From: an uncultured Flavobacteriaceae bacterium
Lineage (GTDB): Bacteria; Bacteroidota; Bacteroidia; Flavobacteriales; Flavobacteriaceae
Length of the DNA stretch: 64,000 bases
Direction of reading: 5' to 3'
Assembly: GCA_943789455.1 (NCBI GenBank)
Contig: CALSUE010000002.1
Coordinates: 60,755 to 124,754, forward strand
A model generated the notes under the pieces. That model did no database searches, was not told where the DNA came from, and saw only the letters and a list, made by a program, of their open reading frames with translations. Positions within the stretch are counted from its first letter, which is position 1. Each line of letters opens with the position of its first letter. The translations under genes were made by a program, and so were the position numbers. This document shows, one piece after another, positions 9,646 through 18,150 of the stretch.

Positions 9646-10749
9646 TTAATTTAATTCTTTTTTAGCCTCAGTGTATTCCTCTGGTGTATTTATATTTCGT
9701 ATTAAACTATCATCTACTTCTATAATTTCTACCTCAGAATTAATCAACATTTTTCGCGGGCAAGAGTATCCTTGTGCTAAATATTGTAATAAAACCGGAT
9801 ATGATTTTGGTTCGTAAATAGTAATTAATGGTTCTGGGAATTGTTTTCCTTTTCCTTTAATAGCGGTGGCTACTTTAGCCGGGTTTCTTTTTTCTAATAA
9901 TAACTTCACTAAGTTTTCATCCACAAATGGCAAGTCGGTTGCTAACACCATCCAAGCGGAGTTGGGATCTTTTTGAAAGGCAGAACAGATTCCTCCAAAC
10001 GGTCCTAAATTCAAAAATACATCATGTATTTCTTCTTCTTTATTGTTGTTTGTTTGAACAGAATAATACGTTTTAAGCCCTTCTTGTTCTAGTAATTTCT
10101 TAATAAATTCTTTTTGAGGTTTACCATGATAATTCAATTCCGATTTATCTGTCCCCATTCGAATACTTTTCCCTCCCGTAAGAACCAATCCTTTACTCTT
10201 TGGAACGGTTTCTGAAATAAGTTTACTAATATGTTTGGTAATTATTTTAATATCATTAATATGATAACAAGGGATTTCTCTCCAATTTGAAAACTTTTCT
10301 TGTAAAGATTGAAATGGTTCAATATCATTTGTTAATCTTACAAAAAACTGAATCTCAGAAATTTGATCAATTCGCTTATTTATGGAAGCTTCTTTTTCGG
10401 GGTCAAGCAATACAATTTGTTTTTCTCCAGGGTAATGATTACCATTGATAAAGACAAAATCAAACTGAGTAAACTGAATTCTTTGTACATATTCGTTTAC
10501 AGGACTAGATGTTGTAATACTTAGATTACCATCATGATGAAAAGTAAAATCTGTCAAAACATTTTTCTCTACATTTTTTGCATGTGACGCATCAAAATAG
10601 GCTAAATTATAATTTGATAAACTTTTAGAAAATTGATCAACCAAATCTGAAATAATACTGCATTTTGCTCCTAAAATTGATATTTCACTAGCTGCAAAAT
10701 TTCCATTTTTCTTTCTTGTTAGGTTTGTATGTTTTTGATGTTTAACCAT
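9646..10749 (-). CDS. mobA: MobA-type molybdenum cofactor nucleotidyltransferase with degenerate MobB-like N-terminal domain
   Basis: 367 residues, nearly twice the length of a plain MobA. The C-terminal part from about residue 185 is a nucleotidyltransferase with LTGGKSIRMGTDKSEL (residues 190 onward), LGPFGGICSAF, and the metal-binding region LATDLPFVDE. Those are MobA hallmarks for attaching GMP (or a related nucleotide) to the cofactor. Residues 1-180 look like the MobB adaptor: ISILGAKCS occupies the P-loop place, FDFVFINGNHYPGEK resembles the MobB LxLVEGFKxE region, and a HINDI segment matches MobB's C-terminal DIND region. The canonical GxGKT/S is not conserved, so nucleotide binding there is doubtful. 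It overlaps moaC by 8 nt. Confidence 0.88.
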   Translation of the reverse strand: MVKHQKHTNLTRKKNGNFAASEISILGAKCSIISDLVDQFSKSLSNYNLAYFDASHAKNVEKNVLTDFTFHHDGNLSITTSSPVNEYVQRIQFTQFDFVFINGNHYPGEKQIVLLDPEKEASINKRIDQISEIQFFVRLTNDIEPFQSLQEKFSNWREIPCYHINDIKIITKHISKLISETVPKSKGLVLTGGKSIRMGTDKSELNYHGKPQKEFIKKLLEQEGLKTYYSVQTNNNKEEEIHDVFLNLGPFGGICSAFQKDPNSAWMVLATDLPFVDENLVKLLLEKRNPAKVATAIKGKGKQFPEPLITIYEPKSYPVLLQYLAQGYSCPRKMLINSEVEIIEVDDSLIRNINTPEEYTEAKKELN

Positions 10750-11218
10750 TTTTTATATCCGATTTTCCTCCTGTTTTCTCTACCAACTTTACTTCTTTGA
10801 TAATGATGTCTTGACTTATACTTTTACACATGTCATAAATAGTTAAACAAGCTATGTTTACCCCTGTTAAAGCCTCCATTTCAACACCTGTTTTCCCTTC
10901 AATAATTACCTCACACAATACTTCTATATGTTCTGAATTTATGACATGAATATTTATATCAACTCCATTTATTAATAACGGATGACACATAGGAATAATT
11001 TCTGATGTCTTTTTTACCCCTTGAATCCCTGCTATGATAGCGGTTTGAAAAACAGGCCCTTTTTTGGTAATTAATTCATCATTCTTAAAATGAGTAATTA
11101 TTTCTTCTCCCAGAAACATGGTTGCTTTTGCAATGGCTCTTCTTTTGGTAATTTTCTTATCAGAAACATTTACCATTTTTGGGTTATTATTTTCATTTAG
11201 ATGACTAAAACTGCTCAT
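10742..11218 (-). CDS. moaC: Cyclic pyranopterin monophosphate synthase MoaC
   Basis: 158 residues, normal length. It shows the conserved GVKKTSEIIPMCHPL and EMEALTGVNIACLTIYDMCKS segments that build the active site. MoaC turns the MoaA product 3',8-cyclo-7,8-dihydro-GTP into cPMP. It overlaps the moeA stop by 1 nt and the mobA start by 8 nt, so the three are translationally linked. Confidence 0.97.
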   Translation of the reverse strand: MSSFSHLNENNNPKMVNVSDKKITKRRAIAKATMFLGEEIITHFKNDELITKKGPVFQTAIIAGIQGVKKTSEIIPMCHPLLINGVDINIHVINSEHIEVLCEVIIEGKTGVEMEALTGVNIACLTIYDMCKSISQDIIIKEVKLVEKTGGKSDIKNG

Positions 11219-12405
11219 TATCTATATCTTATTATTGGGTAATTTTCTCCTTTTTTATACTCTTTTTGATCTTTTGGCAATTGAATAAAAGCGTCAGAAT
11301 TTACTAAACTAGCTAAATCACCAGACCCATTCCCTTTTATAGGTGTTGCTAACAAGTGCCCATATTTGTGAGATAATTTTACTTGTAAAAAGTACGTTAA
11401 ATTTGGTTTAAATGAAATATTTTCTGTTAGAATTGCGGTTTCATCATTGGTTTTTATCCCTGTAGACTTATAGTACCAGGGGTAAAAATAAGCTAAACAA
11501 TTTGCGAAAGTTGATATTGGATTCCCCGGGAAAGCAAATAATTTACATCCTTTTTTTTGACCAAACCAAAATGGTTTTCCTGGTCTTTGTGATACCTTAT
11601 GAAATAATTTGTCTACTCCTAATTCTTGAAAAACTTCAGGCAGAAAGTCAAATTTACCTTTACTTACAGCTCCACTGAATAACAAGACGTCAAAATCTTT
11701 TAAATACTCTTTAATTTTTTGTTTTAAAATAGGTTTATCATCTGAGATATGATCTGTTTCTGATGAAATATGTAAACGGTCTAATAATGAAACTAGCGTA
11801 TATACATTACTCATTCTAATTTGATGATCTAATGGAGCCTCGTTTACGCCAACTAATTCATCACCCGTAGAAATAATCATAACCTTTGGCTGTTTAGCAA
11901 CCTTTACTTTTGAATTACCAACTGTTGCCAAAACACCAATTTCTGAGGCAGAAATAAGCTTATTTTTATGAATTATAATATCTCCTTCTTTTCTATCTTT
12001 TCCTTTTGCATGAATGTTTTGAAAATGTGCAACTTCCTCTAATTGAATTTTTGCTATTCCATTTTCAATTAGCACATCTTCATATCTAATAACTACGTTT
12101 GTATTGCCTGGCAATACAGCTCCTGTCATTACCTCAACGCAATTCTTGTGATCACTTAATGAAATTTGAGGGCTTCCTGCTGGCTGAATTCCTTCTATAA
12201 AAAAAGCTCTTTCTCCGTTTTGAAAAGAAGTATAATCTAATGCAACACCATCCATTGAAACTCTATTAAATGGCGGAAAATCTCTATCTGCATGGATATC
12301 TTCTTTTAAAATACGCCCTACAGATTTCATAAAAGGAATTTTTTCAGACCCAAAATCTAGAGTATTTTTTAAAACAATTTGTAAGGCTTCTTGTACTGAT
12401 ATCAT
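11218..12405 (-). CDS. moeA: Molybdopterin molybdenumtransferase MoeA
   Basis: 395 residues, normal length, inserting molybdate into (adenylated) molybdopterin. Visible motifs are FPPFNRVSMDGVAL near the N-terminus, MTGAVLPGNTNVVIRYED, the central MoCF-binding fold VMIISTGDEL and LLFSGAVSKGKFDF, and FAFPGNPISTFANC. The GAVS loop replaces the more usual GGVSxG. No separate MogA/MoaB is present in the window. It lies 62 nt downstream of moaA. Confidence 0.96.
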   Translation of the reverse strand: MISVQEALQIVLKNTLDFGSEKIPFMKSVGRILKEDIHADRDFPPFNRVSMDGVALDYTSFQNGERAFFIEGIQPAGSPQISLSDHKNCVEVMTGAVLPGNTNVVIRYEDVLIENGIAKIQLEEVAHFQNIHAKGKDRKEGDIIIHKNKLISASEIGVLATVGNSKVKVAKQPKVMIISTGDELVGVNEAPLDHQIRMSNVYTLVSLLDRLHISSETDHISDDKPILKQKIKEYLKDFDVLLFSGAVSKGKFDFLPEVFQELGVDKLFHKVSQRPGKPFWFGQKKGCKLFAFPGNPISTFANCLAYFYPWYYKSTGIKTNDETAILTENISFKPNLTYFLQVKLSHKYGHLLATPIKGNGSGDLASLVNSDAFIQLPKDQKEYKKGENYPIIRYR

Positions 12406-12467
12406 TTACTTCTTATGCTTATTTTTTGAATAACTTTAAATACTGTTGCTAGGGTAAATGAATACAT

Positions 12468-13463
12468 TTAACCCCCTATTGTACTCATACTCTCAGAAAC
12501 ATTCCCTTTTTTACGATTCATTTCAGCTATAAAACCATTTGCTGGTTTTTCCTTTACTAATTTTAAGAATAGTTCCTTTAAATCATTATTACTGGCTCCA
12601 TTTCTTAAGAAATCTCTGATGTTAAAAACCCCATCATCAAACAAACAGTTTTTGAAAGTTCCTATGGGTGTGATTCTAATCCTATTACAATCATTGCATA
12701 TGGTTCTTGTAAAAGCAGGAATGATTCCTACGGTTCCTTTGTGCCCGTATACTCTAAAATTCTTTGAGGTTGAAGATTTTTCGGAAACAATAGGCTTCGC
12801 ATCAAATTTGGTTTTTATCTCTTCTAAAATTCGAGTATAATTCCAATTTTCTTTCATTGCTCTCTGACCTTTCCCATTAAAAGGCATTTCTTCTATAAAA
12901 CGAACGGCCACGTTATTATTTTTTGTTAAGGCTACAAAATCAACAATTTCGTCTGTATTAAATCCTGGCTGAACAACAACATTTAATTTTAAATTTAGTG
13001 TACTTTTTTCTAATGCCTCAAAAGTTTTATACACTTCTGGAAAAACATCTCTTCGTGTAATTTGATGAAATTTTTCCTTTTGTAAACTATCAATACTTAA
13101 GTTGATATGTTTAATTTTATCCATCTTTTCTAGAGCAGGAATATGTTTGGCAATCATAGCCCCGTTCGTTGTAATGTTTATCGCCTCTAGCAAATCATTA
13201 AATGATAACATTTCTAAAAAACCAACAAAATCTTTTCTTACGAAAGGTTCTCCTCCAGTTAATCTTATTTTTGTAACCCCTAATTCTGTAAGTACACGAA
13301 TAATTCGATACATTTCTTTAAAGGTTAATAAATCCGAGCGAGGTGCTATTTCTATCCCATGAGCAGGCATACAATATTGACAACGTAAATTACATCGATC
13401 TGTAACTGCCAAACGAATATAATCCATTTGTCTTCCAAAATTGTCAATCAATTGCTTTTGCAT
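12468..13463 (-). CDS. moaA: GTP 3',8-cyclase MoaA (radical SAM)
   Basis: 331 residues from ATG 13463; an in-frame TTG two codons earlier is less likely. The radical-SAM cluster motif CNLRCQYC (Cys24, 28, 31) lies in DRCNLRCQYCMPAHG, followed by the SAM-binding RLTGGEPFVRKD. The C-terminal 4Fe-4S site is CNDCNRIRITPIGTFKNC. The protein ends in the Gly-Gly dipeptide (STIGG) needed for catalysis in MoaA proteins. It starts Moco synthesis from GTP. It is 18 nt after the YeeE/YedE pair on the same strand, suggesting a shared transcript. Confidence 0.97.
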   Translation of the reverse strand: MQKQLIDNFGRQMDYIRLAVTDRCNLRCQYCMPAHGIEIAPRSDLLTFKEMYRIIRVLTELGVTKIRLTGGEPFVRKDFVGFLEMLSFNDLLEAINITTNGAMIAKHIPALEKMDKIKHINLSIDSLQKEKFHQITRRDVFPEVYKTFEALEKSTLNLKLNVVVQPGFNTDEIVDFVALTKNNNVAVRFIEEMPFNGKGQRAMKENWNYTRILEEIKTKFDAKPIVSEKSSTSKNFRVYGHKGTVGIIPAFTRTICNDCNRIRITPIGTFKNCLFDDGVFNIRDFLRNGASNNDLKELFLKLVKEKPANGFIAEMNRKKGNVSESMSTIGG

Positions 13464-13481
13464 ATTCAAAGATTTTTTGAT

Positions 13482-13898
13482 TTAACTAGGTAATTTTTTA
13501 CTCAGCAAGCCATATATAAATGCTCCTATTAAAGCTCCTAAAAGAATAATTAAAGCAGGCAACCATTTGAATCCTAATATAACAAATACCGGGGCAGCAC
13601 AGGCGCCAGAAACACCCCAGCCTAAACCGAAAAAAGTTCCTCCTACTAATGTTCTAATAACGCCTTTCTTTTTTGGCCTTGGAATTATTTTATTACCATT
13701 AATATCCTTAATTACACCTCTTTTAAACAATTGCATAATCATTGCAGAAACAATAACTGCACCCCCTATAATTCCAAACATATGAAAGGATTGAAATTTG
13801 AACATTTCATAAAATCGAAACCAGGAAATAGCTTGTACTTTACTTAAAACAATTGCAAAAAAGATTCCTAACACTAAAAATTTTATATTCTTCATCAT
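13482..13898 (-). CDS. YeeE/YedE-family sulfur transport protein, C-terminal half
   Basis: A 138-residue membrane protein with about four helices and the signature FFGLGWGVSGACAAP, containing the conserved Cys of YeeE/YedE (TsuA-type) transporters that handle thiosulfate or related sulfur species. It directly abuts the stop of the 185-residue partner (no gap), and together they equal one full-length YeeE. Such split pairs are common in Bacteroidota. Placement between waaA and moaA suggests, but does not show, a sulfur supply for Moco. Confidence 0.85.
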   Translation of the reverse strand: MMKNIKFLVLGIFFAIVLSKVQAISWFRFYEMFKFQSFHMFGIIGGAVIVSAMIMQLFKRGVIKDINGNKIIPRPKKKGVIRTLVGGTFFGLGWGVSGACAAPVFVILGFKWLPALIILLGALIGAFIYGLLSKKLPS

Positions 13899-14456
13899 CT
13901 AAAAAATTAAAGGGATTAAAAACCAAACTGCAATAATACCTCCAATAAAAAAACCTATTACTGCTAATAATGATGGTAGTTGAAAATTACTTAATCCCGT
14001 AATAGCATGACCCGAGGTACAACCTCCAGCGTAACGGGTCCCAAAACCTATACAGGCTCCAGATAAGATTAAAATTAAAAATCCTTTTAAAGACATAGCT
14101 ACCTCATTACCAAAAATTTCATTAGGGAAGTAAGTATTCCCTACATTTGAAAATCCTAGATCAGTTAACTCTTGAAAAGTTTTTGGATTTAAATCTATTG
14201 TTTGGTCGAGTATTAAATAGTTAGAAGAAATAAAACCTCCAATAATTAAACCTACTACAAAAAGTAGTGCAAAGTCTCTATCTTTCCAATCTTTTTTAAA
14301 ATAATCAGATACTTTACCCGCACCTGCCATAGTACATAATGTTTCAAAATTGGTTGATGCTCCAAAATTTTTACCAAAATAAAAATATAAAAAAAGTGTC
14401 AATGCTATAAGAGGCCCACCAACGTACCATGGCCAAGGTTGAAAAATAATTTCCAT
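13899..14456 (-). CDS. YeeE/YedE-family sulfur transport protein, N-terminal half
   Basis: A 185-residue membrane protein with about five hydrophobic helices. The motif GFGTRYAGGCTSGHAITGLS is the hallmark of the YeeE/YedE family and carries its conserved Cys. It pairs with the downstream 138-residue half to give two pseudo-symmetric repeats of the transporter. It begins 2 nt after the waaA stop. The substrate (thiosulfate or another reduced sulfur form) is inferred from the family. Confidence 0.87.
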   Translation of the reverse strand: MEIIFQPWPWYVGGPLIALTLFLYFYFGKNFGASTNFETLCTMAGAGKVSDYFKKDWKDRDFALLFVVGLIIGGFISSNYLILDQTIDLNPKTFQELTDLGFSNVGNTYFPNEIFGNEVAMSLKGFLILILSGACIGFGTRYAGGCTSGHAITGLSNFQLPSLLAVIGFFIGGIIAVWFLIPLIF

Positions 14457-14458
14457 AT

Positions 14459-15694
14459 TTATAAACTTAATTGTGTGTTAACATACTGCATGATTTGAGC
14501 TGTAGCTCCATTATTTTTTCTGATATAAATATCATTTATTTTACCTGTTTCATTTCTATAATTAATATCATTTTTTAACCTTATAAAAGTACTCGAAAAT
14601 GTTGACAGATTACTAATAGAAATACAACCATGTAACTCTACTAAATCTAATGCTTCCCTAAACTTGTTATATTCAGGACCAATAACGATAGGAATACCAA
14701 ATGTGGCAGGCTCTAAAATATTGTGTAACCCTGTTTTAAAACCACCACCAACGTAAGCGATGTCTGCATAAGAATATATTTTAGTCAAGAGCCCTATGGT
14801 ATCAATTATAAACACAGTGTACTCTGAAAGGTTTTTCCCGTTTTTTTCAGAATATAAAATTGTATTTTTTTTGAGAGATCCTTTTAATTTTTGAATAGAT
14901 GTTGTGTCTACAGTATGAGGGGCTATTATAAATTTTTCTCCTCTAGAATTATTAATGTAGTTTACCAAAAGTTCTTCATCTTCTCTCCAGGTACTTCCGG
15001 CAACAATAGTGTACTCATTATTTGTAAACTCAGAAATAAATGGCAAAGTATTGTCTTGTTCTAAAATTTTTGAAACACGATCAAAACGTGTATCTCCTGT
15101 TATGGAAATAGCATTAAAGTCTATGGATTCCAATAATTTTTTTGATGGCATATCTTGTACAAAAAAATGATCAAATGCAGTCAAAGACTTACGCATCCAT
15201 TTCGCTGTAGACTTAAAAAAAATCTGATTTTTTCTAAAAATACCTGAAACCAATATTGTTGGTATAGATTGTTTTTTTAGCTGCCTGAGTAAATTAGGCC
15301 AAAATTCATATTTAACAATAATGGCAATTTCTGGATGAACTAGTTCTACAAAACTCCTCATGTTAGCTTTTGTATCAAAAGGCAAATAGCAAATAACATC
15401 TGCTAACTTAGAATTCTTTCTAATTTCATATCCAGAAGGTGAAAAAAAAGTAACGATGATTTTATGATCTTGCCAATTCTCTTTCGTAGATTCTATTATT
15501 GGAATTGCTTGTTCAAATTCACCTAACGAGGCAACATGGAACCAAATTGTTCGGTCTGATTTTTTAATTGAAGAAAGGTGCTGAAAAGATTCTTCTCTAC
15601 CACTTACAAATAATTTCATTTTTTTATTAAAAACCGCATAGATTCTTAAAAAGAAATAGGTAAGATGTGTTATGAAGTTGTAGAGAAATGTCAT
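14459..15694 (-). CDS. waaA: 3-deoxy-D-manno-octulosonic acid transferase
   Basis: KDO transferase (WaaA/KdtA), 411 residues from ATG 15694. A membrane-anchoring N-terminus is followed by IWFHVASLGEFEQAIPII (the conserved acceptor-side motif with the catalytic Glu), VTFFSPSGYE, and a GT-B C-terminal half with AGSTWREDE, IIAPHT and the donor-site YVGGGFKTGLHNILEPATFG. It adds KDO to lipid IVA in the inner membrane. The open frame continues to 15718, but ATG 15694 (MTFLYNFITHLTY) fits the family better. Confidence 0.95.
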   Translation of the reverse strand: MTFLYNFITHLTYFFLRIYAVFNKKMKLFVSGREESFQHLSSIKKSDRTIWFHVASLGEFEQAIPIIESTKENWQDHKIIVTFFSPSGYEIRKNSKLADVICYLPFDTKANMRSFVELVHPEIAIIVKYEFWPNLLRQLKKQSIPTILVSGIFRKNQIFFKSTAKWMRKSLTAFDHFFVQDMPSKKLLESIDFNAISITGDTRFDRVSKILEQDNTLPFISEFTNNEYTIVAGSTWREDEELLVNYINNSRGEKFIIAPHTVDTTSIQKLKGSLKKNTILYSEKNGKNLSEYTVFIIDTIGLLTKIYSYADIAYVGGGFKTGLHNILEPATFGIPIVIGPEYNKFREALDLVELHGCISISNLSTFSSTFIRLKNDINYRNETGKINDIYIRKNNGATAQIMQYVNTQLSL

Positions 15695-15720
15695 ACGTGT
15701 AAATGTACAAAATAGCATAT

Positions 15721-15752
15721 AAAAAAAACGTCCAAACTTTGTTTGGACGTTT
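15721..15752 (-). terminator. Rho-independent terminator after rpmA
   Basis: A perfect 12-bp stem (15726-15737 with 15741-15752) with a 3-nt loop. On the minus strand it is followed by a run of eight T. It lies between rpmA and waaA. Confidence 0.9.
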
Positions 15753-15773
15753 AATATTTTAAAGTGCTATTGA

Positions 15774-16034
15774 CTATGCCTCGAAAGGAACAATAGAAAC
15801 GTATGATCTATTATCTTTTTTCTTTCTGAAAGCAACAACTCCGTCAACTTTAGCATGTAATGTATGGTCTTTACCCATATATACATTTTCGCCTGGATTG
15901 TGAGTAGTCCCTCTTTGACGAACTATAATATTACCAGCAATTGCCGCTTGTCCTCCAAAAATTTTAACTCCTAGTCGTTTCGATTCTGATTCTCTACCAT
16001 TCTTCGAACTACCTACTCCTTTTTTATGTGCCAT
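15774..16034 (-). CDS. rpmA: 50S ribosomal protein L27
   Basis: bL27, 86 residues, starting [22 protein letters not shown], which is the standard N-terminus that reaches the peptidyl-transferase centre. The rest ([22 protein letters not shown]) is canonical. No cleavable N-terminal extension of the Firmicutes type is present. It is 27 nt downstream of rplU in the usual L21-L27 operon. Confidence 0.98.
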   Translation of the reverse strand: MAHKKGVGSSKNGRESESKRLGVKIFGGQAAIAGNIIVRQRGTTHNPGENVYMGKDHTLHAKVDGVVAFRKKKDNRSYVSIVPFEA

Positions 16035-16061
16035 GATGCTATGGTTTTAAAATTGAAATTT

Positions 16062-16583
16062 TTATTTACTTAATACCTCTATTAATTCTGCTTTCTTTAA
16101 AGAAGTATATCCAGAGATTCCTTTTTCTTTAGCTAAAGCTTTTAATTGAGCTACAGTCATAGAACTAACATCAACAGATGCTGTTTCCTTTACTTCAGCT
16201 TTTGGAGCTTTAACTGCTTTTTCTTCCTTTTTAGGAGCAGCTGCCTTTTTTGCTGGAGCTTTCTTTGCACCTGATGCAGCAATACTCTCAATTTGAATTT
16301 CGCTTAAATACTGACGGTGTCCGTTTTTCTTTTTGTAACCTTTTCTTCTTTTCTTTTTGAAAACGATTACTTTATCACCTTTAAGGTGACCTAAAATTTT
16401 GGCCTTTACTTCGGCTCCTTCTATAGCTGGGGCGCCAATAGTTACATTTTTACCATCTTCTAAAAGCATTACTTTATTGAAAGTTACTTTCGAACCTTCT
16501 GCTTCTTTTAAACGATGAACGTATACTTTTTGGTCTTTTGCTACTTTAAACTGCTGCCCTGCTATCTCTACAATTGCGTACAT
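16062..16583 (-). CDS. rplU: 50S ribosomal protein L21 with C-terminal SAP/Rho_N-like extension
   Basis: bL21, 173 residues against about 103 for the ordinary protein. Residues 1-101 are the standard L21 (start MYAIVEIAGQQFKV, later FKKKRRKGYKKKNGHRQ). A Lys/Ala/Pro-rich linker follows (about 103-137), then a compact helical segment (about 141-173) with MTVAQLKALAKEKGISGYTS and KKAELIEVLSK, which looks like the SAP / Rho N-terminal / HeH helix-extension-helix fold. Extended L21 proteins are known in Bacteroidota; the role of the tail is unknown. Confidence 0.96.
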   Translation of the reverse strand: MYAIVEIAGQQFKVAKDQKVYVHRLKEAEGSKVTFNKVMLLEDGKNVTIGAPAIEGAEVKAKILGHLKGDKVIVFKKKRRKGYKKKNGHRQYLSEIQIESIAASGAKKAPAKKAAAPKKEEKAVKAPKAEVKETASVDVSSMTVAQLKALAKEKGISGYTSLKKAELIEVLSK

Positions 16584-16646
16584 ACTATTAAGTTTGTTAT
16601 TAGCTTTAATTAAATTTTACATTTCAAAAAACTGAAAATGCGGGTG

Positions 16647-16677
16647 CAAATATACTTTTATTTTTAAGATAAAGCAA
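16647..16677 (-). promoter_or_regulatory. Promoter of rplU-rpmA
   Basis: On the minus strand TTG (16677-16675), a 20-nt spacer and TATATTTG (16654-16647). This is a near-ideal flavobacterial promoter, giving a leader of about 55-60 nt before rplU. Confidence 0.7.
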
Positions 16678-16688
16678 TAGCAAATTGT

Positions 16689-16720
16689 CAAAAAACAGCT
16701 GCAGTTTATAAACTGTGGCT
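16689..16720 (-). terminator. Likely terminator of the EamA gene
   Basis: CAGTTTA (16702-16708) pairs with TAAACTG (16709-16715), extended imperfectly by AGC/GCT, and on the minus strand is followed by a T-run. It lies just beyond the EamA stop. Confidence 0.6.
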
Positions 16721-16723
16721 TTT

Positions 16724-17596
16724 TTATTTAACTCTATTTACAATATATATTCCTGTAAGTATTATTATACCAGATAATAATTGAAGATAACTCACTTTTT
16801 CTCCGTCAATAAAACCCCAAATAATTGCAACTATTGGAATTAAATACGCAACCGAAGTAGAAAAAACAGGTGTAGATATTTGTATTAATTTATTAAACAT
16901 AATTTTTGCTAAACCTGTTCCAACTACCGAGAGCACTATTAAGTACATAATGGAAGTATTTGTTTCAGGAGTAAATTCTACTGATGAGAAAAATCCTGAA
17001 AAAACCAAGATTAGAAATACAGGAAATATTAATAAAATAAAGTGACCTGCGGTAATACTCATCGCTGGTATATCTGATAAATATTTTTTTATGATATTCA
17101 CATTAAAAGCATATCCTAAAGAAGCTGTAAGTACAAAAATGGCATACCAATAATTCTGGTTGGGGTTTAAAGAGGAGCTTTCTAAAATTAACATAATTGT
17201 ACCTACCAAGCCAATAAGAACTCCAACTAATTGAACTCTTTTAAATACAACTCCAAAAAATAATGTAGCTACAATAAGCGCATTTAGTGAGGTTAAAGAG
17301 TTTAGTATTGACGCTACAGAGCTATCTATACCTGTGATTGCAAAAGCAAAAAAGAATGCAGGAAATAAAGTACCTAACAAGGAACTAACTACAATATACT
17401 TCCATTGCTGTTTTTTTATTTTTTTCAAACTTCTAAACCCAATTAAAAGCACAAATACTCCAGCAATAAATGTTCTCAAGGCTCCCAATTGTATAGGGCT
17501 TAAACCAACTAAAGATTTTTTTATTAGGATAAAAGAACTTCCCCAAATAATTGCTAAAACTATTAGATAAATCCACTTTTTATAATCGTTACTCAT
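16724..17596 (-). CDS. EamA/DMT-superfamily transporter
   Basis: A 290-residue inner-membrane protein with ten predicted helices in two EamA repeats, beginning IYLIVLAIIWGSSFILIKKSL (the typical WGSSF motif) and with PIVAIIWGFIDGE in the second repeat. Family members export amino acids or other metabolites; the substrate cannot be told from sequence. It stands alone, divergent from the metal-binding lipoprotein gene at 17695. Confidence 0.9.
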   Translation of the reverse strand: MSNDYKKWIYLIVLAIIWGSSFILIKKSLVGLSPIQLGALRTFIAGVFVLLIGFRSLKKIKKQQWKYIVVSSLLGTLFPAFFFAFAITGIDSSVASILNSLTSLNALIVATLFFGVVFKRVQLVGVLIGLVGTIMLILESSSLNPNQNYWYAIFVLTASLGYAFNVNIIKKYLSDIPAMSITAGHFILLIFPVFLILVFSGFFSSVEFTPETNTSIMYLIVLSVVGTGLAKIMFNKLIQISTPVFSTSVAYLIPIVAIIWGFIDGEKVSYLQLLSGIIILTGIYIVNRVK

Positions 17597-17658
17597 TATC
17601 TACTTTTTAGTGACCTACAAAAATGGAATAAATCTTAAGATATACGTCAATAAATGCA

Positions 17659-17666
17659 TAAATTTG
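17659..17666 (+). promoter_or_regulatory. -7 box in front of the HMA lipoprotein gene
   Basis: TAAATTTG matches TAnnTTTG and lies 28 nt upstream of the ATG at 17695. A -33 TTG at the expected distance is not obvious. Confidence 0.4.
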
Positions 17667-17694
17667 TATGATTAAACAATCATAAAAAGTAATC

Positions 17695-18063
17695 ATGAAT
17701 ACTAAATCAGTTTTTTTATCACTTATACTTAGCTGTCTTTTAATTTGGTCTTGTTCGGATAAAACAAAAAAACTAAACAATGAAGACGTAAAGAGTGGCG
17801 TTCTGCAAATGGCTGAAATACAAACTGTATCCTTTGCTGTTTCAGGTATGACTTGTGAAATTGGTTGTGCTAAAACAATTCAATCTAAGCTTTCAAAAAA
17901 AGAGGGGATTACAGATGCCATAGTAGTTTTTTCTGATAGTACTGCTACTGTATCATTTGATAGCAGTAAAACCTCTTCAACAGACATAAGCTCTTTTATA
18001 AGTGGTATTGCAGGAGGTGATGCTTATACCGCATCTGAATTAAAACCTAAAAAATCTTTATAA
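17695..18063 (+). CDS. Heavy-metal-associated (HMA) domain lipoprotein
   Basis: 122 residues. The N-terminus is a lipoprotein-type signal (MNTKSVFLSLILSCLLIWSC) with a plausible acylated Cys at position 20. From about residue 44 a ferredoxin-like HMA fold follows with the metal motif MTCEIGC, a variant of MxCxxC with an extra residue between the cysteines. This form recurs in Bacteroidota copper-type HMA proteins. It probably holds or delivers a soft metal in the periplasm. It precedes heme A synthase by 87 nt on the same strand, which would fit cytochrome oxidase biogenesis, but that link is inference. Confidence 0.85.
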   Translation: MNTKSVFLSLILSCLLIWSCSDKTKKLNNEDVKSGVLQMAEIQTVSFAVSGMTCEIGCAKTIQSKLSKKEGITDAIVVFSDSTATVSFDSSKTSSTDISSFISGIAGGDAYTASELKPKKSL

Positions 18064-18125
18064 TTTAAACTCATTATAAAGAAAAGCCTTCTAGAAATAG
18101 AAATTTATTTTAGGTGATTTTAATT

Positions 18126-18133
18126 TACCTTTG
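18126..18133 (+). promoter_or_regulatory. -7 box in front of ctaA
   Basis: TACCTTTG matches TAnnTTTG and ends 17 nt before the heme A synthase ATG, suggesting a separate start of transcription for this gene. Confidence 0.45.
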
Positions 18134-18150
18134 AAAAAATATTCATTCAG

